In this document: one piece after another, positions 35,659 to 43,795 of the stretch
Position numbering within the stretch: position 1 is the stretch's first letter
Layout of the letters: each line of letters starts with the position of its first letter
Assembly: GCA_910588945.1 (NCBI GenBank)
Contig: CAJUSF010000016.1
Span: forward strand, 1-64,000
Source of the DNA: an uncultured Eggerthellaceae bacterium
Lineage (GTDB): Bacteria; Actinomycetota; Coriobacteriia; Coriobacteriales; Eggerthellaceae
Length of the DNA stretch: 64,000 bases
Direction: 5' to 3'
Translations under genes and position numbers: made by a program
Notes under the pieces: generated by a model
The model's database searches: none
Seen by the model: only the letters and a program-made list of their open reading frames with translations
What the model was told of the DNA's origin: nothing

Positions 35659-35804
35659 GACGCTCAAAATCCACGAATGCGCGCTTATCTGACGCTTTGA
35701 TGCTTACGCTCGTTGGACAAAGCCAACTCGCCCGCATCACACGCCAGCTAAGCACACCTCGTGGATTTTTAGCTTCCTTGCGGCTACCTGATTTTCAGGA
35801 AGAA
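35659..35804 (+). ncRNA. Structured intergenic element E3
   Basis: The head is GACGCT. AAAATCCACGA pairs with TCGTGGATTTT near 35758-35770. The tail, AGCTTCCTTGCGGCTACCTG, is related to the CTATCTTTGCGGCTGCCTG end of E1 and also starts the tandem repeat that follows. Confidence 0.5.
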
Positions 35805-36085
35805 TTTATAAGAAGGATCAGCGATATATAGGAGCTGGTTTCTCTGCTGTGTCCTGCGCCTTAAAAAAATAATTATAAGAAGAACTAGTGACGTATAGGC
35901 TTTAGCTTCCTTGCGGCTACCTGATTTTCAGGAAGAATTATAAGAAGGACCAGCGATATATAGGAGCTAGTTTCTCTGCTGTGTTCTGCGTCTTAAAAAA
36001 TAATTATAGGAAGGATTAGTGACGTATAGGCTTTAGCTTCCTTGCGGCTACCTGATTCTTTGGGAATAAATTTATAAGAAGAAGT
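35771..36085 (+). repeat. Tandem repeat of about 132 bp before cimA
   Basis: Units begin at 35771, 35904 and 36035 (periods 133 and 131 bp), the third partial. Each opens AGCTTCCTTGCGGCTACCTG and contains a CCTGA-TTT-TCAGG hairpin (lost in the third), then ATATATAGGAGC-like and poly-A sections. There is no reading frame. The whole 35636-36156 gap otherwise holds only E3. Confidence 0.85.
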
Positions 36086-36156
36086 CATAATGCGTGTATT
36101 TCAAAGGCTCCACTGATGGCGCGATATTGGGAATGCATAAATGCTATCATTTTGAT

Positions 36157-37812
36157 ATGACTCGTATTTTTACATATGACTCCACGCTGCGCGACGGCGA
36201 GCAGGCCGAAGGTATCAGTTTGTCTTTGGAGGACAAGCTGCTCATCGTTTCTTGTTTGGATGATTTCGGGATCGATTTCATCGAGGGTGGGTTTCCCGCA
36301 TCCAATCCCAAAGACATCGCTTTTTTCAAAGCTGTTTCTGAGATGAATCTGAAGCATGCTCAAATTGCGGCGTTTGGAAATACCTGCAAAAAGGGCATCG
36401 CGCCCGAGGAGGACAAGGGGCTTCGCGATCTTTTGGAAAGCGGAGCGCCAGTCGTGACGATCGTGGGTAAGTCTTGGGACGAGCAGGTAACGCGAGCTCT
36501 TCAGACATCTCTTGAGGAAAACTTGCGGATGATCCGTGAGTCGGTTGCATATCTTAAGTCAGCCGGAAGGCGCGTTGTTTTCGACGCCGAGCACTTTTTT
36601 GATGGATACAAAGCCAATCGCGAGTATACACTTGAGTGCATCCGTGCGGCACATGAGGCCGGCGCTGACTCGATCGATCTGTGCGAGACCAACGGTGGCG
36701 CGCTTCCTTTCGAGGTGGAAGAGATCATCTCAGATGTTGTGAGGCAGTTCCCGGATCAGGCGTTCGGGATTCACTGTCACAACGATTCAGGTTGCGCCGT
36801 GGCCAATTCGCTTGCTGCCGTTCGCGCGGGAGCCACTGAGGTGCAAGGCACAATGAATGGGATCGGAGAGCGCGTCGGCAACACCGACCTGCTTACCGTG
36901 ATCGCTGATCTCGAACTGAAGATGGACTGCGATACTGTCGGTGCGGACAATCTTAAGAAGCTTACGGAGGTCTCGCGCTATATCGGCGAGGTCGTAGGCG
37001 TTTCGGTTTCTGCGCACAACCCCTATTCGGGGCGTTCGGCCTTCGCTCATAAGGGCGGCCTTCACGCCAGCGCCATTGCGCGTTTTCCGCAGGCATACGA
37101 GCACGTCGACCCTTCGCTTGTCGGAAACAATGCGCGCATGGTGGTGAGCGAGCTTGCGGGCAAGGCTTCTCTTGTTCAGAAAGCAGCATCGCTTGGAATC
37201 GATCTTTCTGCGGAAGGCGTTGATATACAGGCCATTCTGGATGATATCAAGGCGCGGGAGGCTTATGGGTACACCTATGAGGTCGCCGATGCTTCGCTTG
37301 CGCTTCTGTTCATGCGTCATCTTGGCACATACACTCCGGCATTCACTCTCGAGAGCTTCCGCGTGATCGTCGATGATCGCGAGGATACGGGCGCTCTTGC
37401 CAAGGATGCGTTTTCCGAGGCTACGATCAAGATCCATGTGGGAGAGAGTCGCTATGTCGCAACCGGCGAGGGTGCCGGTCCGGTCGGCGCGCTCGACAAC
37501 GCGCTTCGCATGGCGATAACCGAGTCGTTTCCGGAGATTGCAGATCTGGAGCTTGTTGACTATAAGGTGCGCCTTCCAGACGAGAGCGAGGGAACTGACG
37601 CCGTCACTCGCGTGACTATAACGACATCGGACGGTTGGGGGACATACGGCACCGTTGGTGTTTCCGAGAACGTGATTGAGGCGTCGTGGAATGCGCTTGT
37701 GGAATCAATCGAGTATGGACTGATCCGTCAGGCCGAGCGAGCAGCACGCGGCGGCAAGGCGGAGATCGTCAGCGTAGGTGGCAAAGAGCCGATGACAAAG
37801 GGTCAGGCTTAA
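36157..37812 (+). CDS. cimA: (R)-citramalate synthase
   Basis: A 551-residue enzyme of the LeuA/CimA family that condenses acetyl-CoA with pyruvate, giving a threonine-independent route to isoleucine. The catalytic barrel opens Y-D-S-T-L-R-D-G-E-Q, with H-C-H-N-D-S-G metal-binding histidines (about residues 205-211), N-G-I-G-E-R-V-G-N near 235 and G-G-L-H-A-S. The C terminus is a LeuA-type allosteric domain. CimA is favoured over 2-isopropylmalate synthase by the E-G-I-S-L-S-x-E-D-K-L N terminus. The start is uncertain: 36157 fits the family but has no strong ribosome site, and 36094 and 36133 are in frame. Confidence 0.85.
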   Translation: MTRIFTYDSTLRDGEQAEGISLSLEDKLLIVSCLDDFGIDFIEGGFPASNPKDIAFFKAVSEMNLKHAQIAAFGNTCKKGIAPEEDKGLRDLLESGAPVVTIVGKSWDEQVTRALQTSLEENLRMIRESVAYLKSAGRRVVFDAEHFFDGYKANREYTLECIRAAHEAGADSIDLCETNGGALPFEVEEIISDVVRQFPDQAFGIHCHNDSGCAVANSLAAVRAGATEVQGTMNGIGERVGNTDLLTVIADLELKMDCDTVGADNLKKLTEVSRYIGEVVGVSVSAHNPYSGRSAFAHKGGLHASAIARFPQAYEHVDPSLVGNNARMVVSELAGKASLVQKAASLGIDLSAEGVDIQAILDDIKAREAYGYTYEVADASLALLFMRHLGTYTPAFTLESFRVIVDDREDTGALAKDAFSEATIKIHVGESRYVATGEGAGPVGALDNALRMAITESFPEIADLELVDYKVRLPDESEGTDAVTRVTITTSDGWGTYGTVGVSENVIEASWNALVESIEYGLIRQAERAARGGKAEIVSVGGKEPMTKGQA

Positions 37813-37846
37813 TGTCATCAAATTTGAAGAATGAGCAGGTATATTG

Positions 37847-38164
37847 ATGTCAGATTCAAACGAGATAAGAAGCCCGGAGGTTGACGACCTCTTGAGTGTG
37901 CTTGCGCAAATGGATAACGAGGATGATATCTATTCGCTCCTTGAGGATCTGTTCACCATTCGCGAGATCCGCGAAACCTCACAGCGTTTGGCGGTCGCGC
38001 AGCTTCTTGATCAGGGTCAGTCGTATTCTTGGATCGTTGGAAAGACGGGAGCTTCGGCTACGACCATCGCGCGAGTGTCGAAATGTTTGAGCCACGGGTC
38101 CGGCGGATATCGCCATGCGCTGGATATTTTGCGCGATGAAAGCACTGCGAGGCCTTCAGAGTGA
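37847..38164 (+). CDS. YerC/YecD-type TrpR-like DNA-binding protein
   Basis: A 105-residue helical protein of the Trp-repressor fold group. It has F-T-I-R-E-I-R-E-T-S-Q-R-L near residues 42-54 and a helix-turn-helix S-W-I-V-G-K-T-G-A-S-A-T-T-I-A-R-V-S-K-C-L (about 65-85). The ligand and targets of this subfamily are unknown. It begins 34 bp after cimA and probably belongs to that operon. The ATG at 37847 is preferred over the TTG at 37844. Confidence 0.88.
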   Translation: MSDSNEIRSPEVDDLLSVLAQMDNEDDIYSLLEDLFTIREIRETSQRLAVAQLLDQGQSYSWIVGKTGASATTIARVSKCLSHGSGGYRHALDILRDESTARPSE

Positions 38165-38212
38165 TGCGATGCCGTGAGGCTTGTCGGCGCATCTAGTCGT
38201 TGTGAAGGCGTT

Positions 38213-38893
38213 CTATTTGATCATTTTCAGCAGATCTTCAGGCTTGCCGATGAACAGATCGGGCTTTCCGTCGCCTTCGGTGGGGAAGTCTTCCTTTTTG
38301 TGATACCCCCAAAGCACGGCTATTCCGCGAAGGCCGGCATTGTGCGCAGCTACGATATCGCTTGGCGAATCGCCGATGTAGGCGGTATTTTCCGCGGTGA
38401 CGCCCATAACCTCCATCGCCATTTTGATGCCTGCTGGATCAGGTTTGCGCGGGCAGGTCGGGCTGTCGCCGAGCATCACTTCGAAGTAACCCGGCAGACA
38501 TTTCTCGATTATGAGGTCGACTCCCGATTGCAGCTTATTTGACACAACGCCGAGCTCGCACCCCGCACTTTTTAGCGTATCGAGCATTTCAACCGTTCCC
38601 ACATAGGGAAATGTGTGCTCGTAGTAGTCGTAGAACTTTTCGTTCCAGAGATCCATGGCCTTGTCTTCTGCGTCTTGATCCGCATTTTCGGGAAGCGCTT
38701 GAATCATCAGACGGCGCACGCCGTTCCCGACAAAAGAGAGGATCTCGTCTTGGCTGCGCTCGGGAAATCCAAGTTCAGAAAGAATGCTGTTTGTGAGTAG
38801 AACGAGATCGGGCAGCGTGTCTAACAACGTGCCGTCCAGATCGAAGATGAAATTGTGTATGGCGGAATCGCTTTCGGGTGATATATCAGGCAT
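38213..38893 (-). CDS. HAD-family phosphatase, phosphoglycolate phosphatase-like
   Basis: A 226-residue HAD hydrolase. Motif I is F-D-L-D-G-T-L-L-D-T (about residues 16-25), followed by a helical cap; motif II lies in G-V-V-S-N-K (about 115), the lysine motif in R-K-P-D-P-A and motif IV in Y-I-G-D-S-P-S-D (about 172-179). The closest functional class is Gph/PpaX, which removes phosphate from 2-phosphoglycolate or pyrophosphate; the exact substrate is not determined. It converges on the cimA operon. Confidence 0.88.
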   Translation of the reverse strand: MPDISPESDSAIHNFIFDLDGTLLDTLPDLVLLTNSILSELGFPERSQDEILSFVGNGVRRLMIQALPENADQDAEDKAMDLWNEKFYDYYEHTFPYVGTVEMLDTLKSAGCELGVVSNKLQSGVDLIIEKCLPGYFEVMLGDSPTCPRKPDPAGIKMAMEVMGVTAENTAYIGDSPSDIVAAHNAGLRGIAVLWGYHKKEDFPTEGDGKPDLFIGKPEDLLKMIK

Positions 38894-39042
38894 CGCGTAT
38901 CCTTGTTCGCGTTCGGCGTTCGTTTCATGCCCATTATAGGCAATGGCCGAAACGGTCGCTCGATCTCTGCGGTATTTTGAGATACTTTGCCTACAAAAGG
39001 CGATCCGGCATTTCGGATCATAGGATCGAAAGAAATCAACGC

Positions 39043-39357
39043 ATGAACGAAGTCGAAAAGGATAGGCGAACGCTGGAGGCTATAGGGCAGATCTATTGCT
39101 CCGGTAATCACGCGCGCGTTTTGAAGGATGAAGGCGGAATGTGCGTTGAATGCCGTGAAGCGATTGAGCAGACGCTCGATCGGACGCGATCCTGCCCGCA
39201 TGGACACGAGCTCAACTGTGAGGATTGCAGTACGCACTGCCAACGCGGCGATGCGCAGGCAAGGATCAAGGCGATCATGCGCTATGCCGCGCCACGCATG
39301 GCGTTTCGCCATCCCATCATGACCGTTGGGTATTTGCGAAAGAAAATGAAATCTTAA
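39043..39357 (+). CDS. Nitrous-oxide-stimulated promoter family protein
   Basis: A 104-residue Cys-rich cytoplasmic protein. The cysteines lie in I-Y-C-S-G-N-H (about residue 19), C-V-E-C (about 34-37), S-C-P-H-G-H (about 50-54), C-E-D-C (59-62) and T-H-C (66), matching the small PF11756 family. They likely bind zinc or iron; the function is unknown. The ATG at 39043 fits the family N terminus. It is transcribed divergently from the HAD gene. Confidence 0.82.
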   Translation: MNEVEKDRRTLEAIGQIYCSGNHARVLKDEGGMCVECREAIEQTLDRTRSCPHGHELNCEDCSTHCQRGDAQARIKAIMRYAAPRMAFRHPIMTVGYLRKKMKS

Positions 39358-39374
39358 GCGGCGCTAATCGCCTC

Positions 39375-39399
39375 GTGTGAGTTTGAAGCAAGCTCACAC
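39375..39399. terminator. Hairpin after the PF11756-type gene
   Basis: GTGTGAGTT pairs with AGCTCACAC (G-U allowed) around a short loop. There is no clear T-run. Confidence 0.5.
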
Positions 39400-39481
39400 T
39401 CATGCCTCAAATCCACATCCTAGGCCTACATCAGTACGATTCATTCAAATGAAACGTGAAAGAATCGCAAGTGCGATCTTG

Positions 39482-40042
39482 CTACATCAATGGTTTGCCG
39501 GCATCCCAAGCGCCTGCAACCTCTTCGCCGACAACACGATAAATGCGACGCGTTGAGTCATAGATGATCGGCTCGAACTTGCTGAAATCGACTCGGCCTT
39601 CATCATCGAGGATCGAGTCATCTACGCGCGTATTCACGATCTCGCCGATGAAGCGTTTTTCGCCGCCCCAGTTTTGAACGTCCTTAACCTTGCATTCCAT
39701 GGTGAGCGGAAATTCCTCTATCACGGGCGCATCCACAAATTGCGATTTGACGAAAGTGAGCCCAGAGGCTTGCGCCTTGTTGACCTTGTGCCCGGTGGCC
39801 ATCCCGAAGTAGTCGGCCTCGACCACATGCACGCGGTCCGCCGGAGCCACTGTGAAAGCGCCTTTCGCAAGTATGTTTTCGGTGGTCTTGTGGTTGCCGA
39901 TATTGATCGCAATCTCGTTTCTCGTGCATTCGCCGCTCCATGCTACGTTCATCGCGTTAGGGACGCCGTTTTCGTCGTAACTCGCAACGATAAAGACGGA
40001 TTGAGGGAAAAGCTCGCCTGCCGATCCTAGATCCTTTTTCAT
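39482..40042 (-). CDS. Flavin reductase-like FMN-binding protein
   Basis: A 186-residue split-barrel flavoprotein of the flavin reductase family. Visible are G-E-L-F-P-Q-S-V-F-I-V-A-S-Y-D near the start, P-N-A-M-N-V-A-W-S-G-E, H-K-T-T-E-N-I-L and G-H-K-V-N-K. Relatives reduce flavins or small disulfides and quinones, often under control of HxlR regulators. The start at 40042 follows AAAGGAG; upstream in-frame codons are open but less likely. The divergent HxlR gene and palindrome (40146-40170) suggest direct control. Confidence 0.88.
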   Translation of the reverse strand: MKKDLGSAGELFPQSVFIVASYDENGVPNAMNVAWSGECTRNEIAINIGNHKTTENILAKGAFTVAPADRVHVVEADYFGMATGHKVNKAQASGLTFVKSQFVDAPVIEEFPLTMECKVKDVQNWGGEKRFIGEIVNTRVDDSILDDEGRVDFSKFEPIIYDSTRRIYRVVGEEVAGAWDAGKPLM

Positions 40043-40145
40043 TGATGCTCCTTTCGGGCTGCATGGTTCGCCTGTTCGATCAAACCATTCGATCTGCCAT
40101 AAAACTTTGTTGCGATAAGTATCCTGTATTGCCTGAGTTAACATA

Positions 40146-40170
40146 AGTACCTACTTGTAAGTAAGATACT
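40146..40170. promoter_or_regulatory. Putative HxlR operator
   Basis: A 25-bp imperfect palindrome with ACTT-gt-AAGT-like core arms (AGTACCTACTTG, GTAAGTAAGATACT) in the divergent gap between the flavin reductase and HxlR genes. TACTTA/TAAGTA half-sites resemble known operators of HxlR/DUF24 regulators. Confidence 0.6.
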
Positions 40171-40305
40171 ATCCTTAGAGAAAGTTAGTAATTTTCAGAA
40201 CCATAAGGACAGCAAAGGTAGTAAAGGCAGTAAAAGCGACAAAGGCGGTAAAAATAGCGAAGAAGGCCGAGATGGTGAAGCAGTGGGGCAGAAGACAGGA
40301 ACGTT

Positions 40306-40635
40306 ATGACGGGCATCGATAACTCGAAATTCGCCGAGACGGGATACAGCTACACTCTCTCGTTGATTCAGGGAAAACACAAGATGGTGATCCTCTATTG
40401 CCTGATGGAGTTTCAGCCGGTTCGATTCAATGCGATGAGGCGCTATCTTGGGCGCATTTCCGACAAGACGCTTTCCCAAAATCTAAAGGAGCTTGAGGCG
40501 GATGGTCTTATCGATCGCAAGGAGTATCCGCAGATTCCCCCGAAGGTGGAATACACGCTTACCGAGCGCGGTGCTTCCTTGATGAAGGTGCTCGATCAGC
40601 TCTGCATCTGGGGCGAGAAAAACAAGCCTAGATAA
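40306..40635 (+). CDS. HxlR-family transcriptional regulator
   Basis: A 109-residue winged helix protein. Typical are Y-T-L-S-L-I-Q-G-K-H-K-M-V-I-L-Y at residues 14-29, F-N-A-M-R-R-Y-L-G-R-I-S-D-K-T-L-S-Q-N-L, and Y-P-Q-I-P-P-K-V-E-Y-T-L-T. HxlR members sense thiol-reactive or aldehyde stress; no Cys is seen near the N terminus, so redox sensing by Cys is doubtful. It most likely controls the divergent flavin reductase. The gap before it has purine-rich imperfect repeats (40195-40270). Confidence 0.92.
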   Translation: MTGIDNSKFAETGYSYTLSLIQGKHKMVILYCLMEFQPVRFNAMRRYLGRISDKTLSQNLKELEADGLIDRKEYPQIPPKVEYTLTERGASLMKVLDQLCIWGEKNKPR

Positions 40636-40703
40636 GGGTGGTTTGGTTCGGCAAATGATTGCTGATCATTCGATTGGGTCTTGCAATCCCAGAAAGGCAG
40701 GAA

Positions 40704-41168
40704 TCAAAACTCCATTTCGGCGTAGTCGATGTTAAGCTCCTTTGAGATCCAGTCAAATAATTCAGCGCAATCAAGCACAGGAATGGTGTCGGCGTGAAAG
40801 TCTGCCTTGTTTCTTGAGATGACGGCATCTGATCCTGCACGCAATGCAGCGTTGTATATGAGGAAATCTTCGGGATCGCTCCAAGGAGACACAAGCATGG
40901 TGTCGATATCGGTCTCGTCTATCGTCAACACACGCATGAAGGTGCGAAGCCCCCTGAGAGACTCTTGGGCAGAAGGGATCCGACTCGACTTTCCACTGTC
41001 AGACAGAATATAAATAAGATCAGTTACTTGCGAGGATGTGATCATCAGATCAAATTCACCGACACGCCCACAGAGCAAGAGCTTTCGGGCATCTTCGAAG
41101 AAAGGTTCGCGCCTGTTGAGGAAGTCGATGATGATGTTGGTATCGACAACGAGCTTGAGCTTGACCAT
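40704..41168 (-). CDS. PIN-domain toxin
   Basis: A 154-residue PIN-domain protein. D9 lies in V-V-D-T-N-I-I-I-D-F, and the later acidic residues fall in W-S-D-P-E-D-F-L-I-Y-N-A-A (about 99-111) and S-R-N-K-A-D-F (about 122-128). It is likely an RNA-cutting toxin. Its ATG lies just past the stop of the upstream antitoxin gene. Confidence 0.85.
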   Translation of the reverse strand: MVKLKLVVDTNIIIDFLNRREPFFEDARKLLLCGRVGEFDLMITSSQVTDLIYILSDSGKSSRIPSAQESLRGLRTFMRVLTIDETDIDTMLVSPWSDPEDFLIYNAALRAGSDAVISRNKADFHADTIPVLDCAELFDWISKELNIDYAEMEF

Positions 41169-41170
41169 CC

Positions 41171-41488
41171 CTACACCAACTTTTTGGCACGAAGGCGATC
41201 CATTTTGATCTCTGAATCTGTCATTGCGTCGAATCGTGACTTCACCGGAGTCGGACTTGCTAAAGAGTCTATAAAGGCAGCGGCAGCTTTCCATTTAGCA
41301 GCATTCGCTGCACCACCACTGCTGGCAGCATCAGGTTCCTTGAGGAAGTCTGTGGATCTTTCCTCTATCAATTTGGAGTACATGAGATTTATGGCCTGAG
41401 AAGCGTTGAGCCCTGCATCTTTCAGGATGGAATTCCCGGCATGCTTCTTTTGCGAGGGCATTCTTCCTGTAACCATCGCATCTGCCAT
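41171..41488 (-). CDS. Antitoxin partner of the PIN toxin (DinJ/RelB-like)
   Basis: A 105-residue protein with K-D-A-G-L-N-A-S-Q-A-I-N-L-M-Y-S-K-L (about residues 24-41), which resembles ribbon-helix-helix antitoxins of the RelB/DinJ group. The acidic and Ala-rich C terminus probably masks the toxin. GGAGG precedes the ATG. A nearly ideal operator palindrome (41505-41538) lies directly upstream. Confidence 0.8.
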   Translation of the reverse strand: MADAMVTGRMPSQKKHAGNSILKDAGLNASQAINLMYSKLIEERSTDFLKEPDAASSGGAANAAKWKAAAAFIDSLASPTPVKSRFDAMTDSEIKMDRLRAKKLV

Positions 41489-41504
41489 TGTAGCCTCCTG
41501 AATT

Positions 41505-41538
41505 TATAAGTTGTACAACACACATTGTACAACTTATA
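41505..41538. promoter_or_regulatory. Toxin-antitoxin operator
   Basis: Perfect 14-bp arms (TATAAGTTGTACAA and its complement) around CACACA, 17 bp before the antitoxin start. Suited to autorepression by the antitoxin-toxin complex. Confidence 0.8.
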
Positions 41539-41700
41539 GGAGGAGCTGTCCATCCTTAAATGAATCTAGAAGTCAAACCATGGCAGGAGAATGGCAAGCG
41601 CACCTAGAGAGCTTCGAAAAGTTTTGGCTTGCCACTGCAGTTGATCCGATTTGCTTGGTGTTCCATTTCAGTTTTAGCCAGCCTCACCCATATTGACAAA

Positions 41701-41754
41701 AGTTTGATGTCCAAGTATTCTTCTACAGTATAATTACTTTGATATCAAAGTAAT
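41701..41754 (+). promoter_or_regulatory. MarR-controlled promoter with two palindromes
   Basis: TTGATG (41704-41709), a 19-bp spacer and TATAAT (41729-41734) form a candidate promoter. A perfect 22-bp palindrome with core ACTTTGATATCAAAGT covers 41733-41754, and a weaker copy (AGTTTGATGTCCAAGT, 41701-41716) covers the -35. The other 260 bp before the MarR gene hold no supported gene. Confidence 0.7.
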
Positions 41755-42014
41755 ATGATTGAATTGCTCACAACCGAGTCTAACCACGTGAGATCGTGTT
41801 GGGCTCAGCAATGATTTGTGCGGAGTTGCTCAGAGACGATGTCAGGCAGTATTGGGAAACAAAAAGGGTCGGCCATCACCTGTGTGATCTCGGATGCGCA
41901 TCCCGATTTCAGCTCTCAAGCGTTCGTCATCGGCGTTTTATACGAGTCCGACGAATGGTCGGATCAAAAGATGGCAACGACAAGCGCGAGACAAGCTGGA
42001 AATGGTGGTGAAAA

Positions 42015-42491
42015 GTGAGCCAAATCGAACAAAGAGCGATCGATGCAGGAAGTTTCATCAGTGGGCTTTCTCGTACGCTTGCAGCGGCAAACGGATATCT
42101 TGTGGAGCGTATGCATGCGGCGGGCTTGGAGAATCTGGTCCCTTCGCATGGGGATATTTTGATTCAGTTGTTCGATCATGACGGCATGAGCATGCAGGAG
42201 CTTTCGGCGAAAATAGGCCGAGATCCTTCAACCGTGACCGCGCTCGTGAAAAAGCTTGCTGATATCGGTTATGTTCAAACTAGGAAGGGCGATAAAGATA
42301 AACGCCGCATTGAAGTGAGCCTTACGCATACAGGAAGAGGATTTAAGAAAGAATTCGAATCCATATCGCGAGATTTGGTGAAGATTCAGATGTTGGATAT
42401 CGATAGCGATGATTTTGAGGCAACTTGCAGGACGCTTATTAGAATCAAGAAGAATTTCAGCGAAGCGATATTGAAGGAAAGTGAAGAATAG
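42015..42491 (+). CDS. MarR-family transcriptional regulator
   Basis: A 158-residue winged helix regulator. The DNA-binding part includes L-F-D-H-D-G-M-S-M-Q-E-L-S-A-K-I-G-R-D-P-S-T-V-T (about residues 52-75) and the wing T-R-K-G-D-K-D-K-R-R-I (about 93-103). It begins with GTG. Two palindromes at its own promoter suggest autoregulation. The ABC binding-protein gene follows closely and is the likely target. Confidence 0.92.
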   Translation: MSQIEQRAIDAGSFISGLSRTLAAANGYLVERMHAAGLENLVPSHGDILIQLFDHDGMSMQELSAKIGRDPSTVTALVKKLADIGYVQTRKGDKDKRRIEVSLTHTGRGFKKEFESISRDLVKIQMLDIDSDDFEATCRTLIRIKKNFSEAILKESEE

Positions 42492-42571
42492 CGTTGATGA
42501 GGCTAAAAGGGACTGAAGCGAATTCGGAAAACGATTCTGTGTTGAGTAAAAACATGATGAAAGGAATTGGA

Positions 42572-43447
42572 ATGTTGATGAAAAAGACTTTGGGGGTTAT
42601 CGCTGCAGCGGGAATAGTGTTTGCCGTGTGCGCTCTTGCCGGTTGCAGCTCTCAGCAGGCAGCGAATTCGAGCGACTCTTCGACAGGCGTGAGCGCGGAT
42701 GCTTCTGGCAAGCCGACTCTCACTGTTGCGATGGAGCTTGCCTACCCGCCGTTTGAAACCAAGGATGACGCCGGAAACGCCGAGGGATTGTCGGTTGATT
42801 TTATGCAGGATTTCGCCGACCAGTATGGCTATGATCTCGTCATCGAAAACACTGCTTGGGATGGACTGATTCCGTCGCTTCAGACTGGCAAGGCTGACTG
42901 CGTCATCAGCTCGATGACGATCACCGATGAGCGCAAAGAGGCAGTTGATTTCAGCGACCCATACGCGATGGCTCAGCTTGCGATTCTGGCGAATGCGAAC
43001 TCCGGCATCGAGAAGGCTGAGGATCTGAATCAGCCGAGCAAGAAGGTGGCTGTGAAGACGGGCTCGACCGGGGATGTGTATGCCACGAAAAATCTGACGA
43101 ATGCCGAGATTGTACGTCTGGCGGATGAGAGCGCATGTGTGACCGAGGTTGTCCAAGGTAAAGCCGACGGGTTTCTCTACGATCAGCTGACGATCTATCG
43201 CAACAATCTTGCCAATCCGGATACGACCGGGGCTGTTTTTATCCCATTTCAGGACGCTGAGTCTTGGGGGATTGCTGTGAAGAAAGGCAACACCGAGCTT
43301 CTGGATCAGCTAAATGAGTTTATCGCGCAGTCGAAGGAGAACGGCGAGTTTGATCGCTTGACTGAGAAGTACCTTTCAGAGGAGAAGAAGGCTTTCGACG
43401 AGCATAATTTCAAGTGGTTCTTCGATTTTTCAGTTCCGGCGGCTTAA
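42572..43447 (+). CDS. Amino-acid ABC transporter substrate-binding lipoprotein
   Basis: A 291-residue family 3 solute-binding protein. A lipoprotein signal ends in L-A-G-C-S-S (about residues 20-26). The mature part shows T-V-A-M-E-L-A-Y-P-P-F-E, then W-D-G-L-I-P-S-L-Q-T-G-K-A-D and S-M-T-I-T-D-E-R-K-E-A-V-D-F-S-D-P-Y, standard for polar amino-acid binding. AAAGGA at about 42560 selects the ATG at 42572. The permease gene follows after a 348-bp structured gap; no ATPase gene is present nearby. The stop codon lies in a 9-bp hairpin. Confidence 0.93.
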   Translation: MLMKKTLGVIAAAGIVFAVCALAGCSSQQAANSSDSSTGVSADASGKPTLTVAMELAYPPFETKDDAGNAEGLSVDFMQDFADQYGYDLVIENTAWDGLIPSLQTGKADCVISSMTITDERKEAVDFSDPYAMAQLAILANANSGIEKAEDLNQPSKKVAVKTGSTGDVYATKNLTNAEIVRLADESACVTEVVQGKADGFLYDQLTIYRNNLANPDTTGAVFIPFQDAESWGIAVKKGNTELLDQLNEFIAQSKENGEFDRLTEKYLSEEKKAFDEHNFKWFFDFSVPAA

Positions 43448-43459
43448 AATAGCCGCCGG
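43436..43459 (+). other. Hairpin containing the binding-protein stop codon
   Basis: Perfect 9-bp arms (CCGGCGGCT and AGCCGCCGG) around TAAAAT. The TAA stop overlaps the arm-loop boundary. Confidence 0.88.
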
Positions 43460-43795
43460 AATGAATTGACGCTGCGCGGCATCCCAGCGGTTCATATTCA
43501 CGGTCCAAGCCCTTACAACGGCACGCTTGAATAATCGGCTTTATATTGTCGATTATTCAAGTGCCTCGTGTAGCGAAGTACACGTCGTCGGTCTTTCACG
43601 CAAATCTGAACCGCTGGATATGCCGCTCGCTATCTTTACGAACGACATGAGGCTTTCGTAGTTAAATAAAAGAGGAAATCATAGGGGCGGGATCTCGATC
43701 CTGCCCCTGAATGGTTTGATCTGCGTGCAAAGAAATGCATTTTGTGCAAATCGACTATCATTTAGGAAAGCAACTATCAAACAGGGAAGCGAGCG
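43448..43795. other. Gap between ABC binding-protein and permease genes
   Basis: 348 bp holding the rest of the stop-codon hairpin, element E4 and a short leader (43661-43795) with no recognised motif. Confidence 0.6.
43468..43660 (+). ncRNA. Structured intergenic element E4
   Basis: The head is GACGCTGCGCGGC. GCGGCATCCCAGCGGTT pairs with AACCGCTGGATATGCCGC. Inner hairpins are CTTGAATAATCG with CGATTATTCAAG (perfect) and GTGTA-gcgaag-TACAC, which covaries with GCGTA/TACGC in E1. The tail is GCTATCTTTACG. It is the closest relative of E1. Confidence 0.6.

Noticed and set aside
41796..42011. Open frames between the MarR promoter and MarR gene
   Set aside because: No ribosome site matching the starts and no similarity; the GTG-initiated MarR gene follows with a plausible leader.
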